Assembly: GCA_949130495.1 (NCBI GenBank)
Contig: OX422213.1
Coordinates: 534,124,467 to 534,188,466 of the forward strand
DNA: 64,000 nt
Source: Sambucus nigra
Taxonomy: Eukaryota > Streptophyta > Magnoliopsida > Dipsacales > Adoxaceae
Direction of reading: 5' to 3'
Positions within the stretch are counted from its first letter, which is position 1; each line of letters starts with the position of its first letter. The translations under genes were made by a program, and so were the position numbers. The notes below the pieces were generated by a model, which made no database searches, was not told the DNA's origin, and worked only from the letters and a program-made list of their open reading frames with translations. Positions 45,453 to 58,000 of the stretch are shown in pieces.

Positions 45453-46532
45453 ATGACATAACTATTATCTCTTTCCACCATTTTCATGTCTTAGGGCTTA
45501 AGGATACTTAATTTCCATGAACTAGCGATTTGCGAGCCAATTCAAAAACCTAGGGTTTAGTCTTTTGTTATGTTATGTATGAGAATTAAACATCCATTCG
45601 TCCTTGAATCCCCTTAAGTCTCTTACGGGCCTAATTTAGGACCTCCAAATAAGCCCAAAATACCATCCATATGCTCTTAAAACTTAACCCAAAAGGTTAC
45701 CTAACCATAGGGCCCAATCCAGCATATTAAAAACACCATACCGAACTTTTGTATTCCCTAGAGTCCGATTTAACAGTACACTCCCGCAATACAAAATAAT
45801 TAACAACATTATTATGAAATTACATGGTGCTCACATATAATTTTAAAATCTTGATTTAAATTTAATTATAACATAAAACTATTATTTCCATAAATCACAC
45901 AACAACCATACACATGAGAAAATCTAAAATAATTATTGAATAACCATTTTTTAATTATTTAAAATACGAGGCATTCAAAATCAAACATAGAATGATGAAC
46001 TTATCATATCCCAACTTATTATCTTGCGCATCAAATGGAACCTTGTTTGACTAAATGTTATCGCATTTTATCTGTTTTTGGAAAATTGACATTTTATGTG
46101 CTTGACACTCTTTTGCATAAACTATTAGCATGCAACCCGCGTGGTGCGTGAACGTATTATAAAATTGATAAGAAAATATAGCTAAAAATTAAAAACAAAT
46201 CAGATAAAGAACTATGTGTACATATATAAAGAGAGCATGCAGATCCAAAGGTTGACAAAATATTGATTGAAAAAAGTTAAATGGATCTCCTACTCAAAAA
46301 TAAATAACCCTAATTTAGGTTATACCTACTTAAAATCAATATTACCACAAAGTGTAAAATAAAGGAATTGGGAGGCCTATACATTTTGCAGCAATCAAGG
46401 AAAATCAAGAACAATGTGAAATGGAAAAACAAAATAATACCCACATGATTTGAGACGAAAATATGAATTGGGCCAGCTTCAGCAAAAAAATCCCATCTAA
46501 AACAATCCAAACACAGTTAGTACAAATGTGAT
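45453..46532. other. AT-rich DNA, no gene recognised
   Basis: No conserved motif, no repeat pair found by eye. GCATGCAACCCGCGTGGTGCGTG at 46131 has the style of a decayed Helitron-type hairpin but lacks a clear CTAG end. Confidence 0.5.
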
Positions 46533-46672
46533 ACTCATGTTTTTAATGTCACATTTGTCCTTTCTTGGACACCTATTGATATAGTTTTTCAAACTACCCG
46601 TCTTGATTTTACTCTCGCATATATAACTTTTTTCACATTTCTTACACTTGGCTCATTCCCTCCAATCAAGCC
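46533..46672 (-). pseudogene. BED-type zinc-finger remnant (hAT transposase-like)
   Basis: The minus strand reads AKCKKCEKSYICESK then GSLKNYINRCPRK. The C-x2-C pair, the aromatic, and LKN-x-IxRC with Tyr in place of the usual His match the BED finger of plant hAT transposases. A TGA precedes AKC. Nothing of the catalytic domain was found. Small upstream minus-strand pieces (47460-47365, MNAKKKVKLTFN...DEEEK before a GT donor) might belong to the same decayed gene. Confidence 0.45.
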
Positions 46673-48188
46673 TAATTGGAAGCAAATAAAAAAGATCCAT
46701 ACCTTATATCCATGCTCTCTTGGGCATTTAAAACCTTGTCTATGTACATATTATGTTTATAGTTTGATATCCACATTAATTACATTTGCATTGTTATCTT
46801 TTTATATAATATCTTCTTCGTTATCCGTCATCTAAAAATATAAATGGAGAAGTTTATATAACATATTTAAAATTATAAAACTAAAAAGAGAAATATACAT
46901 TAAAACTAAAATTATAATCTGTAAAACTAAAACTGTAAAATTAACAAACTAAAACTAAAACAAACTATAACAATTGAAAACTGTAAAACTAAACTAAAAC
47001 TAAAACTAACAAACTATTGCAACTATAACAAACTAAAACTAAAAAATACATACATATGGACATATATATGCAACATAATATACAATATCACATATATCAT
47101 ATATATACACACACGCACACACACATGTAAAGGTTTTGTTGTTTTGTTACTTGATAATAATAGTTAAATGAAAGGAATAACATAAAAAATGATCTACAAA
47201 TTTATTTATTAAGCAAGTAAACCGATTGGTATTGTAATAGAACTAACCTTGTCTTCTTCATCAATAAAATAACAAAACCTAAAACAAAATAAAATAAAAT
47301 AATCGAAGGTGAATTACAGATTTAGTACAAAACCGAAAATAACAAAAGATAAAAACAAATTAACCTTTTCTTCTTCATCAACATAAGGTTTCGAACCTGG
47401 CATAATAATGGTTGGTATTGCAGTATTGAAGGTGAGTTTCACTTTTTTCTTAGCATTCATTTCTTTTGAAAACTTAACTAACTAAGGAGAGAAAAGGGAG
47501 ATGTAAAGTTTGACAGCACTAATCATATATGTTGTGGTTAGGTAGCTTTTAGGTTTTACAAAAAAATAAATATAATGTAGGTGGAGTGTAGAGAGACGAA
47601 TGCATTAAGGTCAAATTAATTGGATAGTTTGGGGGATTATAGAGGAATCGAAAAGAAGAGGTAAATGAGGCAATCCAAAAGCTAATAAGATAAAGAGTCA
47701 TGGCATCAAATAAATACGGCCTCTTTAAATTTTAGGACAGAGTAAAATAATTAAAATCTCTACGTTTAAAAAGAGCATAAAACTTAAGAATCGATAATTT
47801 GACTCTATTACCCCTATTGTAACTCATATTTTCATTTCTGCCCTTCATTATATTTATTCATTATCCACATATTATCTCTCTATCATAATCACAGAATGAA
47901 TCCTATGAAGTCACTTTTGTAACTGAACAGGTTCTATTAGGTTCCAACTCGGTTCTTCAATTTTCCCACCCAATCAATGGATCTTAAATGACTTAAACCC
48001 CTTTGTTTCCCCAACATTTAATTTCCTCTATCTGAACAAACCCATAAAACATTTCGTTATATGTACTCCAACAAATTTCTCAACCCAAATCGGCTATTGC
48101 TCTTGAATGACCCTCAACTATAGGTATGGGAATTTTAATAAATATATTTCAAATGTTGTTGTATATTCCTTCAACTTGTATCGTGTGT
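46673..48188. other. AT-rich DNA with ACTAAAAC repeats
   Basis: 46870-47060 is a degenerate AAACTAAAACTA repeat. 47365-47460 (minus) has a 32-codon stretch starting ATG and ending at a GTTAAT donor-like site; support is weak. The rest shows nothing. Confidence 0.45.
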
Positions 48189-48555
48189 ATTCTTTGAATT
48201 ATGAGTTACCTACTCTAATCAGATTACCATTTACTACAATTTCAGTCGATATTATGTAAATAGGTGAAGTGTTTTAAACAACAGTCCTTATTATATGTTT
48301 GAAGAAATGCCATCAACAATTCTAACCCTTGTTTAGGGTATTTAAATTAAGAATTGAGGTCCATATTTATTCTTTGAATTTTGAGTTACCTACTCTCGTC
48401 AGATTACCATATACTACAATTTCATTCGATATTCTGTAAATGGGTGAAGTGTTTTAAATAATAGTTGCTATTGGATGCCCTTTATATGTTTGAAGAAACG
48501 CCCTCGACAGTTCTACCCCTTGTTTTGGGTATTCAAATTAAGAATTGGGTTTCAT
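48189..48555. repeat. 180-bp tandem duplication
   Basis: ATTCTTTGAATTxTGAGTTACC at 48189 and 48369 begin two copies of about 180 bp, roughly 85-90% alike by eye, each with TGTTTGAAGAAA and CCCTTGTTTxGGGTAT. Confidence 0.75.
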
Positions 48556-50290
48556 ACCAACTCTTCAATTGATTAGGTAAATAGTTTTTTATTATGTCTT
48601 CAATATAATTTTTTTTTGTTCAATTCACCATCTCTTGAATATTACATGGTTTATTTATATTTTTTTTATGTTTGTTTTCGGTTCTTTCTATGTGCACACC
48701 GGTTTAAGCCAAATCAACATAGGCATAATAGTCACACTAAAAGTAACCAGACTAATGATACTCTATTTGGGTGTCAACACGGGGCAAGTCCCTGAGTGAT
48801 GAACTCTCCTTGTAAAACTAAACCCGCCATTATTGTTTAGATAATAATATCTTGAGATTATAGTACAAGCATCATCGACGGTAGTTATATTTTGTAGCTA
48901 ACATTTTTTTAGAAACTAACCTTGTACCTACCTTATTTCATATAAAATCATTAGTCAAAACTCATTACTAATACATTATATACAACATACTCCACTAGTC
49001 CCATTTAAGAGTCTTTATTTGACTTTAGCCTTTATTGCACAATTCTTAGTGGTCAAAATCAAGACGATTACGACCACGAATGAAATGTCCTCGACACGAG
49101 ATGAAAAAATCCTCTTTTTAACCAAACAAAACATAATCTAATTAACATGCGATGCAACACAACACAACACAACGTGATTTTTTTAACATAACACGAACAT
49201 GACCGAAATAGACCAATTAAAACACAACACTACATAACACAAGAAGAATATTATATTTGTACCTAACACAAATACAACTGAAATAGGATGCGAGATGCCT
49301 CAAAATCAGATTTTTTTACCCAACATATGAACAATAATATATTTCTAAGTATTCATTATCATATATGAATGCTTATGGGTAAACATATATTTTTAAGTAT
49401 TAATTAATGTATATTTTTTAATTTATATTATGTATGTTAACTTACATATGAAGAAAAACATGTGGGTATTATTTTTCTATTTGCTTTTATGTGCGAGGAT
49501 TTAAAGTAATTTGTGAACATCAATTTGTAACTTAATGATTATACTTCGATTTCATAATAATGAATAGATTAAGAAAATATAAAACAGTATTTTTTCTAAA
49601 TCCCAGTAACACTAGACAATTGTCTGTATATGACATGTATACATACATACAAACACATTGTTCCCATTTTATTAATAAGATTATGTGTTTCTGGAAAAGC
49701 GTATTGTTTATGCCCAATATAAAATGATACAGTAGTGTAGATACTGTGTAAATGAAAAACATATGCTTATTATTTATATGCGTTAATCTCTACCGCGAGG
49801 CATTGTGCATTTCGATTTCATTCGAAAGTTATATACCCGCATTGGAAAATTCATCAAGTTCTACATCAAAGGCAAATCACTAAACAATTCCAATCGAAAT
49901 CTTGGACATTTTGTCTCTCACTAAAGTAGAAGAAGTAGAAGAAACATTGAACACTAATAAATGTCAAAAGAAAAATATTTGACTCTCTGATTTTCATATT
50001 TTATCTTTATATTTTGGTGTTGATCTTATATCTTGATAAAAACATATTTCTATTCATCTTCACATCATTTTTTTGGAACTCGGATTCGTTGCTATAGATT
50101 TATGAACTCATTATGACTTTTTAAACTTATTATGCATTGCTCGATAGTCTTGTTCATTACTTTGAATTTCTTTACTTTATTTTTGTCACATTCATTATTA
50201 TGGGTTTAATGTGTTGCATTATCAAATTTTCTACTTATAAAGCATTTTTACTACTTTATCTCATCACGTTGAATATCAAGTTTCACTCAC
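48556..50290. other. AT-rich DNA, no gene recognised
   Basis: A short AACACAACAC repeat at 49150-49180 and scattered ATG-containing AT-rich sequence. No conserved protein motif on either strand. Confidence 0.5.
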
Positions 50291-50317
50291 ACGTGCAACG
50301 CACGTAGGCACAACTAG
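50291..50317 (+). mobile_element. Helitron-like 3' terminus
   Basis: ACGTGC-AAC-GCACGT forms a 6-bp stem with a 3-nt loop, followed 8 nt later by CTAG and then T, which is the hairpin plus CTRR/T layout of Helitron 3' ends. The 5' TC end was not identified. Confidence 0.55.
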
Positions 50318-51082
50318 TATTTATAAAGTATACATATGTCGTCGTGGGGGTGCGATAAATATCGACACCGAATTCCGCTGTCAATTTTAATTATATATTA
50401 TAGTTATGTAATCAAACCTTAAAGTTTGATTTTAAAGTAGTTTACTTCGAATGCAAACCCTCATCATGGTTATTCATTCATCACTCAAGTATATATTTCT
50501 CGATATAGATAATGTATTTTCCATAATACTATCACAACTTATGGGGTTTTCATGAACTAAACAGGAATGTGAACTTGGGGAGAAAAATAAACAACTCAAA
50601 TCAAAGATTTTTCCCTAAATTCTTAATTGCTATCTTATTAATTTGTATTAATGATCGCAGGGTGTAGTGGTTGGAAATATGAATGACCAATTTTACCATC
50701 TTATGGTGTTTTGGAATTTTAGCTTGAGGAATAAGAAAGGCACGCTCAAAACATTAAAATATTATGGAATGTTGGTGCATCAGTGGGTAATAATGGCATT
50801 AGCATGTGCTCTTCACAATCTAATGGGATGGAGATGGAACCAACTTTACAGATCGGGTACACTCTCTCTACTCATAATCGTCGCACCACACTCACAACAT
50901 TGCAATACTTAAGTTTACGATTGAATTAAAACAGGCGATAATGAATGAATGTAAGTATCCATATGGTAATCCAAATTGAAAATAATAAAAACACAACTTA
51001 TAACGTAATCTATGCTTGGTTCACACTTCCGCTAAAGAATTTTTAGCCCTTATAAAAGACTCAATGGCTCACCATAGATCCA
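50318..51082. other. No recognised gene; one possible exon
   Basis: 50651-50859 follows an acceptor-like GATCGCAG and is open in one frame (VVVGNMNDQFYHLMVFWNF...) until a GGTACAC donor-like site. I do not recognise the protein. It could be a captured gene piece or chance. Confidence 0.25.
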
Positions 51083-51232
<150 letters not shown>

Positions 51233-51278
51233 TTTTATTCAAAACATTATAAATTTCTGGCCTTAGTATTATTTAACA

Positions 51279-51310
51279 CTAGTTGGAAAATTGCGCGATG
51301 TGCAGGTTAC
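51279..51310 (-). mobile_element. Possible Helitron-like 3' terminus, minus strand
   Basis: ACTAGTTGG followed by TTGCGCGATGTGCAGG: read on the minus strand a GC-rich imperfect hairpin precedes CTAG/T. The stem is weak, so this is tentative. 51311-51600 shows nothing else. Confidence 0.3.
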
Positions 51311-52182
51311 ACGTTAGCATTTTCTAAATCAACGTACTAATGGCAAACATGAATAAATGATAAACAAAATTATTATAGATTAAAAACATTTGGAGTATAT
51401 GTGATTGGTAAACGCGTAGAAGAAATGGAAACAAATAATATCATGGTTCAACATATGCAGGAAGCAATTATTTAGATGTTGATTCTCGCAGCAAAAGACT
51501 TAAAATCATCAGTTATCTAATGCATCATTTTTTTTCTTTTATCCATGTCTAGTCATCTGCTTAGCATGACAGATATTTCTTTTTGTTTTCAAGGTGATCA
51601 TTAGAGCAACCCTTATGGGTAGTCTAAATATAGACAATTTTAGTCTAAATATACTCAATTAAAATGAAAGAAAATGTTATGGGTAGTGTAAATTTATCCT
51701 AAAAAATAGTATACTACGTCGTTTTGGAGTTGGATTATTCCTAAAGAAGAAAATGTTTTTCCTTTCATGACCGGATCACTATTCCTGAAGCGGAACAAGA
51801 TTTTCCGCTTAAGAGCCAAAACAATTGCACCAATCTACCCTTTTTACATAAAGATCACTTCTCATATTTATATAAACACCATATTAAATTTTTTACTAAC
51901 CTAACTACCACCATTTGAGATTCTTTTATTTACAACCTTTATTTTATTTACCAACCTAACTACCCCCAACATAAAGACCACTTCAATTATTCCTATAATT
52001 TATTTACAACCTTTATTTAGAAATAAACAATTGGGTGTAGAAATAAACCATTGGGGTAGAAATATAATTATAAAGATTAGTAATATATCTTAGTCTCAAG
52101 ATGAAGTTTCATTTAAGGAAATTTTTTATTTTATTTTTTATTCTCGCTCAGAACATCGTTTCCCACTTAAGGGTGGATCCCA

Positions 52183-53829
52183 TGATACGACGCAAATATT
52201 GCGTATTTCACTCGTTAACCTACGCCTTATTATCCCCATTGGGTATCTTAATCCCTATATTTATGCTCATTAACCAGGCAACCTTGGATTTCTATGTTAA
52301 CATGTTTTGCAGGGGTTAATTGAGCTTTTGTAGGTATTTCGATGCTTAGTATGAAGTTCAGACGCTTTTCGGAAATGTTTTGTTGACTTTTGCAGCTTCG
52401 GGGGCATTTTAGTAATTCCAGCATTCGGGTTTGAATCTCTAGCTCTTCACGGAAGTTGAAGCCCTTTGATTTCTCTTCTCGTGGCCACCGACAGTGCATG
52501 ATTCCAAGTTGTATCGGTGGAGTTATGGCATTTTTGGGATGGTTTTTACTGCAAAAGTACACTCAATGCCACATTCAAGGGCATTTTTGTCATTTCATAA
52601 TTTGGGTTTTTGGCCCAATGTCTTCTTGGATGTTGTATTCCTTTGAGTTATCTTCTCGTAGCCTCCGACCGTGCCTAATTCCAAGCTATAACGAAGAAGT
52701 TACGGCCTTTTCCGTAAAACAGGACAAAGCTGCAGATTTCATTCCTGTAGGTACCGAATCGATTCGGTCACCCCAAATCGATTCGGACGAATCGATTCGG
52801 ACACTCCAAATCGATTCGGTTTGGACCAGTGTGATCAGTTTCCTTTGACCAAATCGATTCGGACACCCCAAATCGATTCGGTCCTGCAGATATTTTTTGT
52901 TTCTTCATTTTTTTAGAAGTTTGCCATGGGATATTTTTGGGTATAAATACTCTCTTCTCTCATTTTTGAGAGGGATCTTCATATCTCCATTTTGTCTTAG
53001 ATTTTAGGGTTTATAAACTTGGGATATTTTCCCTACTCCTCTCTTGTACTCTTTGTTTTGTAAGTTGTACCTTAACTTTAGTTACATTAATTTAGTTGTC
53101 TTCCTTAATTTCCATGCTTTGGTTTACTTGCTTTCTTTACTTTCTTGCCTTGATTAAATTATTTCTTGCTTAATTAGTTTATTGCTTTGTTAATTAGTTT
53201 AATTCATGTATTGCCCTTAAATAAATAGGGTCGGGGTTGTGTTCCGCCATTTATGGGTTTGGACCTCGAAAGTTAGGTTTTGTGTAAAATTGCATTTAAT
53301 TGAAACCTCGCGTATTAAAGTTGGATTATTATGCGTTTAACTTTATTTGTCACGCAACTTTAGTGTTTATAGAGATATTCCGAATTTAATTTGTGTGTGA
53401 CCATTTTCCGTTAAATGTTTAATCTCGCAACTTTGGATTGAATTCCTTATTGTGTGATGTTTATGCTTAATTAAAAATGCTCGATTAAATTGCTTTCGAG
53501 CCTTAACTCTAATTAGTAGTTGTTTCGATCTGTGTGGTAGGATGCGATCCCGATCCTCCCTTTACTTTTGTGTAGCATAACTTATTCTTTTCTTTTTCCA
53601 CCATAACCACCCATTATCTTTTCATTTATTTATTTTGCACTTTTATTCCTGAAGTAATTAAACAATTAAAATTAAAAATTCAATCACTCCCCGTGGATTT
53701 CATACGATACCCGACTTACCGTTGTACTTGCCTCGCAAGTTCAGTCATTGTTTAGGTTTTTGTATTGAGTAGGCGAAACGAAAACAACGATTAGCGTTCT
53801 AACGTGACGCTACTTTTCGTGCTCGATCA
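52183..53829 (+). repeat. Solo LTR related to the Athila-type LTR
   Basis: 1647 bp, starts TGATACGACG and ends GATCA, with perfect TSD TCCCA (52178-52182 and 53830-53834) inside the MITE. It shares with 784-2262 the start style, the CTTCACGGAAGTTG / CTCGTGGCCACCGACAGTGCATGA block and a dyad cluster upstream of a TATA box (TATAAATA at 52942). No internal element sequence remains, so LTR-LTR recombination removed it. Confidence 0.92.
52755..52880. promoter_or_regulatory. ATCGAT dyad pairs in the solo LTR
   Basis: Dyads CGAATCGATTCG or CAAATCGATTCG start at 52755/52774, 52788/52807 and 52850/52869. Each pair is again exactly 19 bp apart, 70-190 bp upstream of the TATA box. Confidence 0.6.
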
Positions 53830-53972
53830 TCCCACAAAAAAACAACTAGTCTATTGCTAAATTTGTTATTTTTTTATGGCATCAATGTGTAAATATAGCC
53901 ATTTACGTTACCCAAAGCATACACATTTACCTCATATATACACTTTTAGCATACCCATAAGCGTTGCTCTTA

Positions 53973-55084
53973 TAGAAGAATGTGGGAACCATTTTTAGTT
54001 GATTTATACATTTTGTCAAACATATGTCATGCATCAATACAAAACTTAAATTTAATAATATTTCAACTTATACTAATAACCTCACAAATTCTACAACTAC
54101 AAAAACCATAACATACTTATAGATAAACAAATATACATAGGTTATGTATATTGTTTCAACACTTGTTTGTTTGGAAAAAATGTCACAAAGATTCTTACAA
54201 AATGTTGTAAAAGTTAAAGATAGATCCCTAAAGTGCGTGTAGTGAAAACTTGGACTCCCATGTTACGTTACCTATCACAAAGTACACATACACACATATA
54301 TACACACCATAAGTCGTAACTTGTAGGCTCTGGAGGGTAAACTGTGTGTACGAAACCACAACCACCAAATCATGATTTTTTGATGAGATTGATCTCAAGC
54401 TCTAATCCCATAAATAAAGCCTTTCCATTTAAGCTGACCTGGTGAACGTTTTTGAATTTTGTGAGTCCCTCTAGAGCTAATTATTTAGTAGCAACAAATA
54501 TAGAAATGCACATTATAAAACAAGTTCAGGTTACTACTACTTCAGCATAACTGGAAAAATGAAAGCATGTGATTTGACTATAATGATTTAAGGGTTTGAA
54601 AACTGCAAAGTACAAAAAATTAAACACATACTGCTTCAAAAAATGACAAAAATGGGGAAATCGCCATTTTAACAAATCAATTGGCTCTTCTTATTGTGAT
54701 TAAACATTAGCTCTACTTCAGTCGGTTAACCTTTTTTCCCACATCAGCTCTACTTCAGCAGCTGATAAATAATTCTTTTGGGGGAAATTTCATCAGATAA
54801 ACATACCTTTTTTAGACTTCCCCGGGGAAATTACAGCTAATGCATTTTTCAGCCCAAATGAAAGTTGGAATATCTACAAAATAAATAGAAACCAACCCTG
54901 ATGGATTGCAATCCCATTACAACAAATTATAATGGATGAAAAGGTAGAAAATAAATCCCCAATGTGATGCTACAATTCTAAATCAGACCAGAAGCTAGAA
55001 GGATTATTAGGTTTGGAAAGGCAAAAGTCATAAAAATGAATTTGATAGAGGAGCATTAGAGAGGAAATGCATAGCCCATGTGGA
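53973..55084. other. AT-rich DNA, no gene recognised
   Basis: No conserved motif on either strand. The sequence is unrelated by eye to the repeats on either side. Confidence 0.5.
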
Positions 55085-58000
55085 TGTGGCCATCCCCGAT
55101 CCTCGCGGAGAGAGAGAGAAGAGGGGGTCATCTCCATGGTGAGAGGATCTTGGTCCCACGCATCCCTCTCGGGAGCTCTTCTTCGGCCGTCGTTGGCGAT
55201 GTGTGAGGTGAAAAATGTAGAGAGATGGAGTTACCAGTCTATTTTACTCGAAACAGATAAAAGAAGATAGAACCAGCCCGAAGGACATCATCCAAAGACA
55301 TACTGATACATATGAAACCAAAAATGATTCGAGTAGGGTTTGGAGGTTAAGTTACGGAATGAGAAGGTGTTAGGCACCAATTCTGCCCTTGCGATATCTC
55401 ATGGATTGTTGTTATTTTCCTCGATTTCCCCGTGATATGTGTGCGTGTGTATATGCAGTGGAGATAGGAATCATCGACTTGTATCATGGAAGAGATAAAG
55501 AGAGTCATCAATAGGAATTTTCCTGAAAGTAATATTATAAAATAGGATTTACGCGATTATCCTTGTGTTGATCATTATAATGGAACGATAACGCATGTGG
55601 AATAATATGACACTAAGAACAAATATATGTATATGTAAATATATAAAATCTAAAAGAATTAAGTTAAAGAATTTAGAAAAAATAGAAAAATGGGAAAAAG
55701 TAGGACTCGAATCTCGAGTTTTACCCCAAGACGCCTACGTAGCCTATAAATGTATCAAAGTCCACGTAATTTGTATGCAAAAAGAGGGGTGAGATTTATC
55801 CCATAGATCCAACCGGGGACTTCTCCTATGTGTGTGTGTGTGTGTAAAAAAGTGTTTAAGTTGTGGGAAAAGTGTGAGAATTCCCGTTTGGAATTTATGA
55901 GCAAACCCTCTTTTTCTTATTTTTTGGGTCTTATTTATATGAAAATAGGAGATGTGTAATAATATTAAATAAAAAGTATATTAGGATATGTGAGTTGGAG
56001 AGAATAAAAGTACTAAGTAATAAAATAAGTTAAAGCAAATTTAGGAGAATTTGAAGAGAGAGTTGAGAAAGTTGGACCTTCTTGAAGATCTTGAGCTTGA
56101 TATTGAATGTTGGAGAGCAGCCCTTGCACTTGGGCGATGATGAAGAGTAGTTAATTCACCAAGTTTGATGAAAAATATGATGAAAAGTGAAGGTTGGAAA
56201 AGGATTTGGATGTGGAAATCACGTTGACTTCGAGAGAGGTTTTTTGAGTTCGCCGAGAGTGATGGATTTCAGATCTTGGGTTTCTTTTGCAATGAGGACA
56301 GACCCTCCTTTTTGTATATCCAGGGAATTTCCGATCGACATAGGCCTGGTCTTTCCAATCGACGGGTGTTTTTAGGCACACTGCCGATAGGCGGGATTTG
56401 GAACCTGTCGTTTGGCAATCTCTTCCAGGTTCCTTCAAAAAATGATAGTAAAATGAAAACTATTGATCCGATTTGCACATGGGGTGAACCGCTAGAAAGG
56501 TACTTCACAGACCTTCAAAAGTCCTTTGGACTGCTCCCCGGTCAAGAAGTTTTCTTTGGGACAAATATGGCTAGGAAACGTTCGTCGGTCCTTTGGAAGA
56601 ATTTTTCGTCCGCATGGTAAGTCCGAATCGTGCACGGGGTGGACAGTTGGAAAGGTTATGAGATGTACTTTGACATTCCAAAGAGTTTGAATCAGTTTGG
56701 GGAGTTGACTTTGGTCAATCGGGGCCTGGAAGCGTCAGATGGCCATTTGGAGTAAAACGGATCGTTCGTCCGTACCGTAAGTCAAAATCATGAATGGGGA
56801 GGACTTTTAGAAAGGGGTTTCAGTGCCCTTTGAAGATTCATTCAGTCTCGACTGAGCTGAAGAGTTTAATTTGGTAAAACGAAGCCTGGGAGCGTCCGGT
56901 GGCCTCTAGGTCAAGTTTCGAGGGAAAACGGGTCGTTCTTCCGCACCGTAAGTCAGAATCGCGCATGAGACGCACCATTGGAAAGGGGTTTTAGCGCCCT
57001 TTGAAAATTCATTCAGTATCATTCGAGCTAAAGAGTTTGACTTTTGGTCAAACAGAGCCTAGGAGTGCCCGATGGCCTCTAGGTCAGTACCCGGGGTATG
57101 ACTTAGGTTTGTAGTGATGAATGTAGGTGCTAGGGACCTAATGAAAGGTTAAGGGGTGCTAGAATGGGGTGTATACATAGCCCCTAAACGAGTGAGTTTT
57201 GAACAAATGATAGCCCTTGAATAGACACTGTATGATGCCTTGAAAGAGGATTACCAATTTAGAGGGTCGAGGCCAATTCTGAGGAACTAGGGATGAGGAT
57301 GACCGATTCAGCGGGTCAAGGACGATTCAGAGGACCGAAGGGGGTATACTGGGGATGGTCTAAAGGAAGTGACGATAAAATATTTAGGTCAATTTTAAGG
57401 ACCTAAAGCAATGCCGGGGTTGATCGATTCTGCAGGTCGAAGCCAATTCTAAGGGCTTAAATTGAGATGACCAATTCTACGGGTTGAAGCCAATTCTGAG
57501 GGCTTAAATTGAGATGACTAATTCTGCGGGTCGAAGAAAATTCTGAGGGCTTAAATTGAGATAACCAATTATTTGGGTTGGAGCCAATTTTGAGGACTTA
57601 AATTGAGATGACCAATTCTGCGGTTCGAAGCCAATTCTAAGGGCTTAAATTATTATTACCAATTTTGCGTGTCAAATCCAATTCTGAGGGCTTAAATTAT
57701 GATGATCAATTCTGTGGGTCAAAGTCTATTCTGCGGGCTTAAAGTGACATAACCAATTCTGTGGGTCGAAGCCAATTCCGAGGGCTTAAATTGTGATGAC
57801 CAATTCTGCCGGTCGAAGCTAGTTTTGAGGGCTTAAATTGTGATGAACAATTCTACGGGTTGAAGCCAATTCTGAGGGCTTGAATTGACATGACCAATTC
57901 TGCGGGTTTAAGCCAATTCTAAGGGGGAGGGCTTAAATTGAGATGACCAATTCGGAGAGTCGAATCCAATTCTGAGGGCTTAAGTTGAGATGACCAATTC

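Larger units (their letters stand above)
51604..53969. mobile_element. PIF/Harbinger-like MITE, split by a solo LTR
   Basis: Inverted ends GAGCAACCCTTATGGGTA (51604) and, on the complement from 53969, GAGCAACGCTTATGGGTA (one mismatch). They are flanked by the TSD TTA at 51601-51603 and 53970-53972. TTA duplications and a G-rich start are usual for Tourist/PIF-type MITEs. Without the solo LTR and its TSD it is 714 bp and has no coding capacity. Its subterminal parts repeat TTATGGGTAGTxTAAAT. Confidence 0.82.

Noticed and set aside
50667..50912. Small gene for an 81-residue protein
   Set aside because: No recognised domain and no conservation evidence; recorded only as a possible captured exon.
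52101..52319. Short plus-strand frame beginning MKFHLRKFF
   Set aside because: It crosses the junction between the MITE and the solo LTR.
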